DNA of 6,029 bases from Acidilobaceae archaeon (GTDB lineage: Archaea; Thermoproteota; Thermoprotei_A; Sulfolobales; Acidilobaceae), in assembly GCA_027039295.1 (NCBI GenBank), contig JALWEW010000155.1:1-6029 (forward strand), read 5' to 3'. Made by a program: the position numbers and the translations under genes. Positions 5,857 through 6,029 of the stretch are shown one piece after another. The notes beneath the pieces are model-generated. The model did not search any database. It was given only the letters and a program-made list of their open reading frames with translations, and had not been told where the DNA came from. Position 1 is the first letter of the stretch. Each line of letters starts with the position of its first letter.

Positions 5857-6029
5857 TCACCTTAGGATAGTCAGTGGCTTCGCGCTCCGGCTCGGCTTGA
5901 TTATGTAGATCCAGGCTCTCATAGTGTCGAGTGACTCGTCTATGAGGAGGTTCACTATCCTCCTAGCTAGCCAGTTCGTGATCCTCGATACCAGCACCGG
6001 GTACATCCGCTCAGAGGACTCTATACTAT
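5857..6029 (-). CDS. C-terminal end of an unidentified protein, 5' partial
   Basis: On the minus strand one frame is open from the window edge to a TGA at 5857-5859, giving the last 56 residues of a protein that starts outside the window. The other two minus frames stop within the first 15 bases from the edge, and the one plus frame followed in detail stops within about 60 bases. The fragment is soluble-looking and mostly amphipathic: MYPVLVSRITNW, then LARRIVNLLIDESLDTMRAW, then a short strand (IYII) and a basic tail (KPSRSAKPLTILR). Codon use (AGG, ATA, CTC) matches the certain genes here. I do not recognise the family, and the fragment is too short for a domain call. It converges on tRNA-Glu, leaving a 128-base gap. 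Confidence 0.65.
   Translation of the reverse strand, partial: SIESSERMYPVLVSRITNWLARRIVNLLIDESLDTMRAWIYIIKPSRSAKPLTILR

Noticed and set aside
5594..5860. Minus-strand frame of 88 codons across the tRNA
   Set aside because: Its middle (GRDLNPGHGLERPAY-like) is the familiar translation of an antisense tRNA gene; it is a spurious frame over tRNA-Glu.

Overview
The window looks like ordinary chromosome from a GC-rich (roughly 60% by eye) hyperthermophilic crenarchaeon, probably of the Desulfurococcales/Acidilobales type. The evidence is an archaeal Pelota, a stand-alone Lrp/AsnC ligand-binding protein, a compact archaeal valyl-tRNA synthetase, heavy use of AGG and ATA codons, GTG/TTG starts, TATA-like elements about 25 bases before inferred transcript starts, and a tRNA gene with an encoded CCA. 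The species cannot be fixed from the sequence. No insertion sequence, CRISPR array or integration scar was seen.

Left part (1-1528, + strand): the 3' part of an inositol-monophosphatase/fructose-1,6-bisphosphatase family gene, cut by the window edge, overlaps a small acylphosphatase gene. A very GC-rich intergenic stretch (1042-1234) follows; it can fold into several consecutive hairpins and may hold an unannotated structured RNA. A TATA-like element then precedes a small Lrp/AsnC-type regulatory-domain protein.

Middle (1525-5087, - strand): valyl-tRNA synthetase followed 32 bases later by Pelota, probably one transcript joining tRNA charging and ribosome rescue. Pelota converges on the AsnC-type gene, and the two stop codons share one CTAG. 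The synthetase has all expected domains but departs from the textbook HIGH and KMSKS signatures.

Right part (5087-6029): one near-symmetric TATA-like element lies between valS and a divergent small membrane protein of unknown function. The end of that membrane-protein frame runs through the promoter of a tRNA-Glu(CTC) gene and stops inside the tRNA. The last about 170 bases hold the C-terminus of an unidentified minus-strand gene that enters from beyond the window.

No clearly new multi-gene system is visible. The points most worth checking are the GC-rich hairpin region at 1052-1210, the membrane-protein/tRNA overlap, the shared divergent promoter, and several start codons that probably differ from the longest reading frame.
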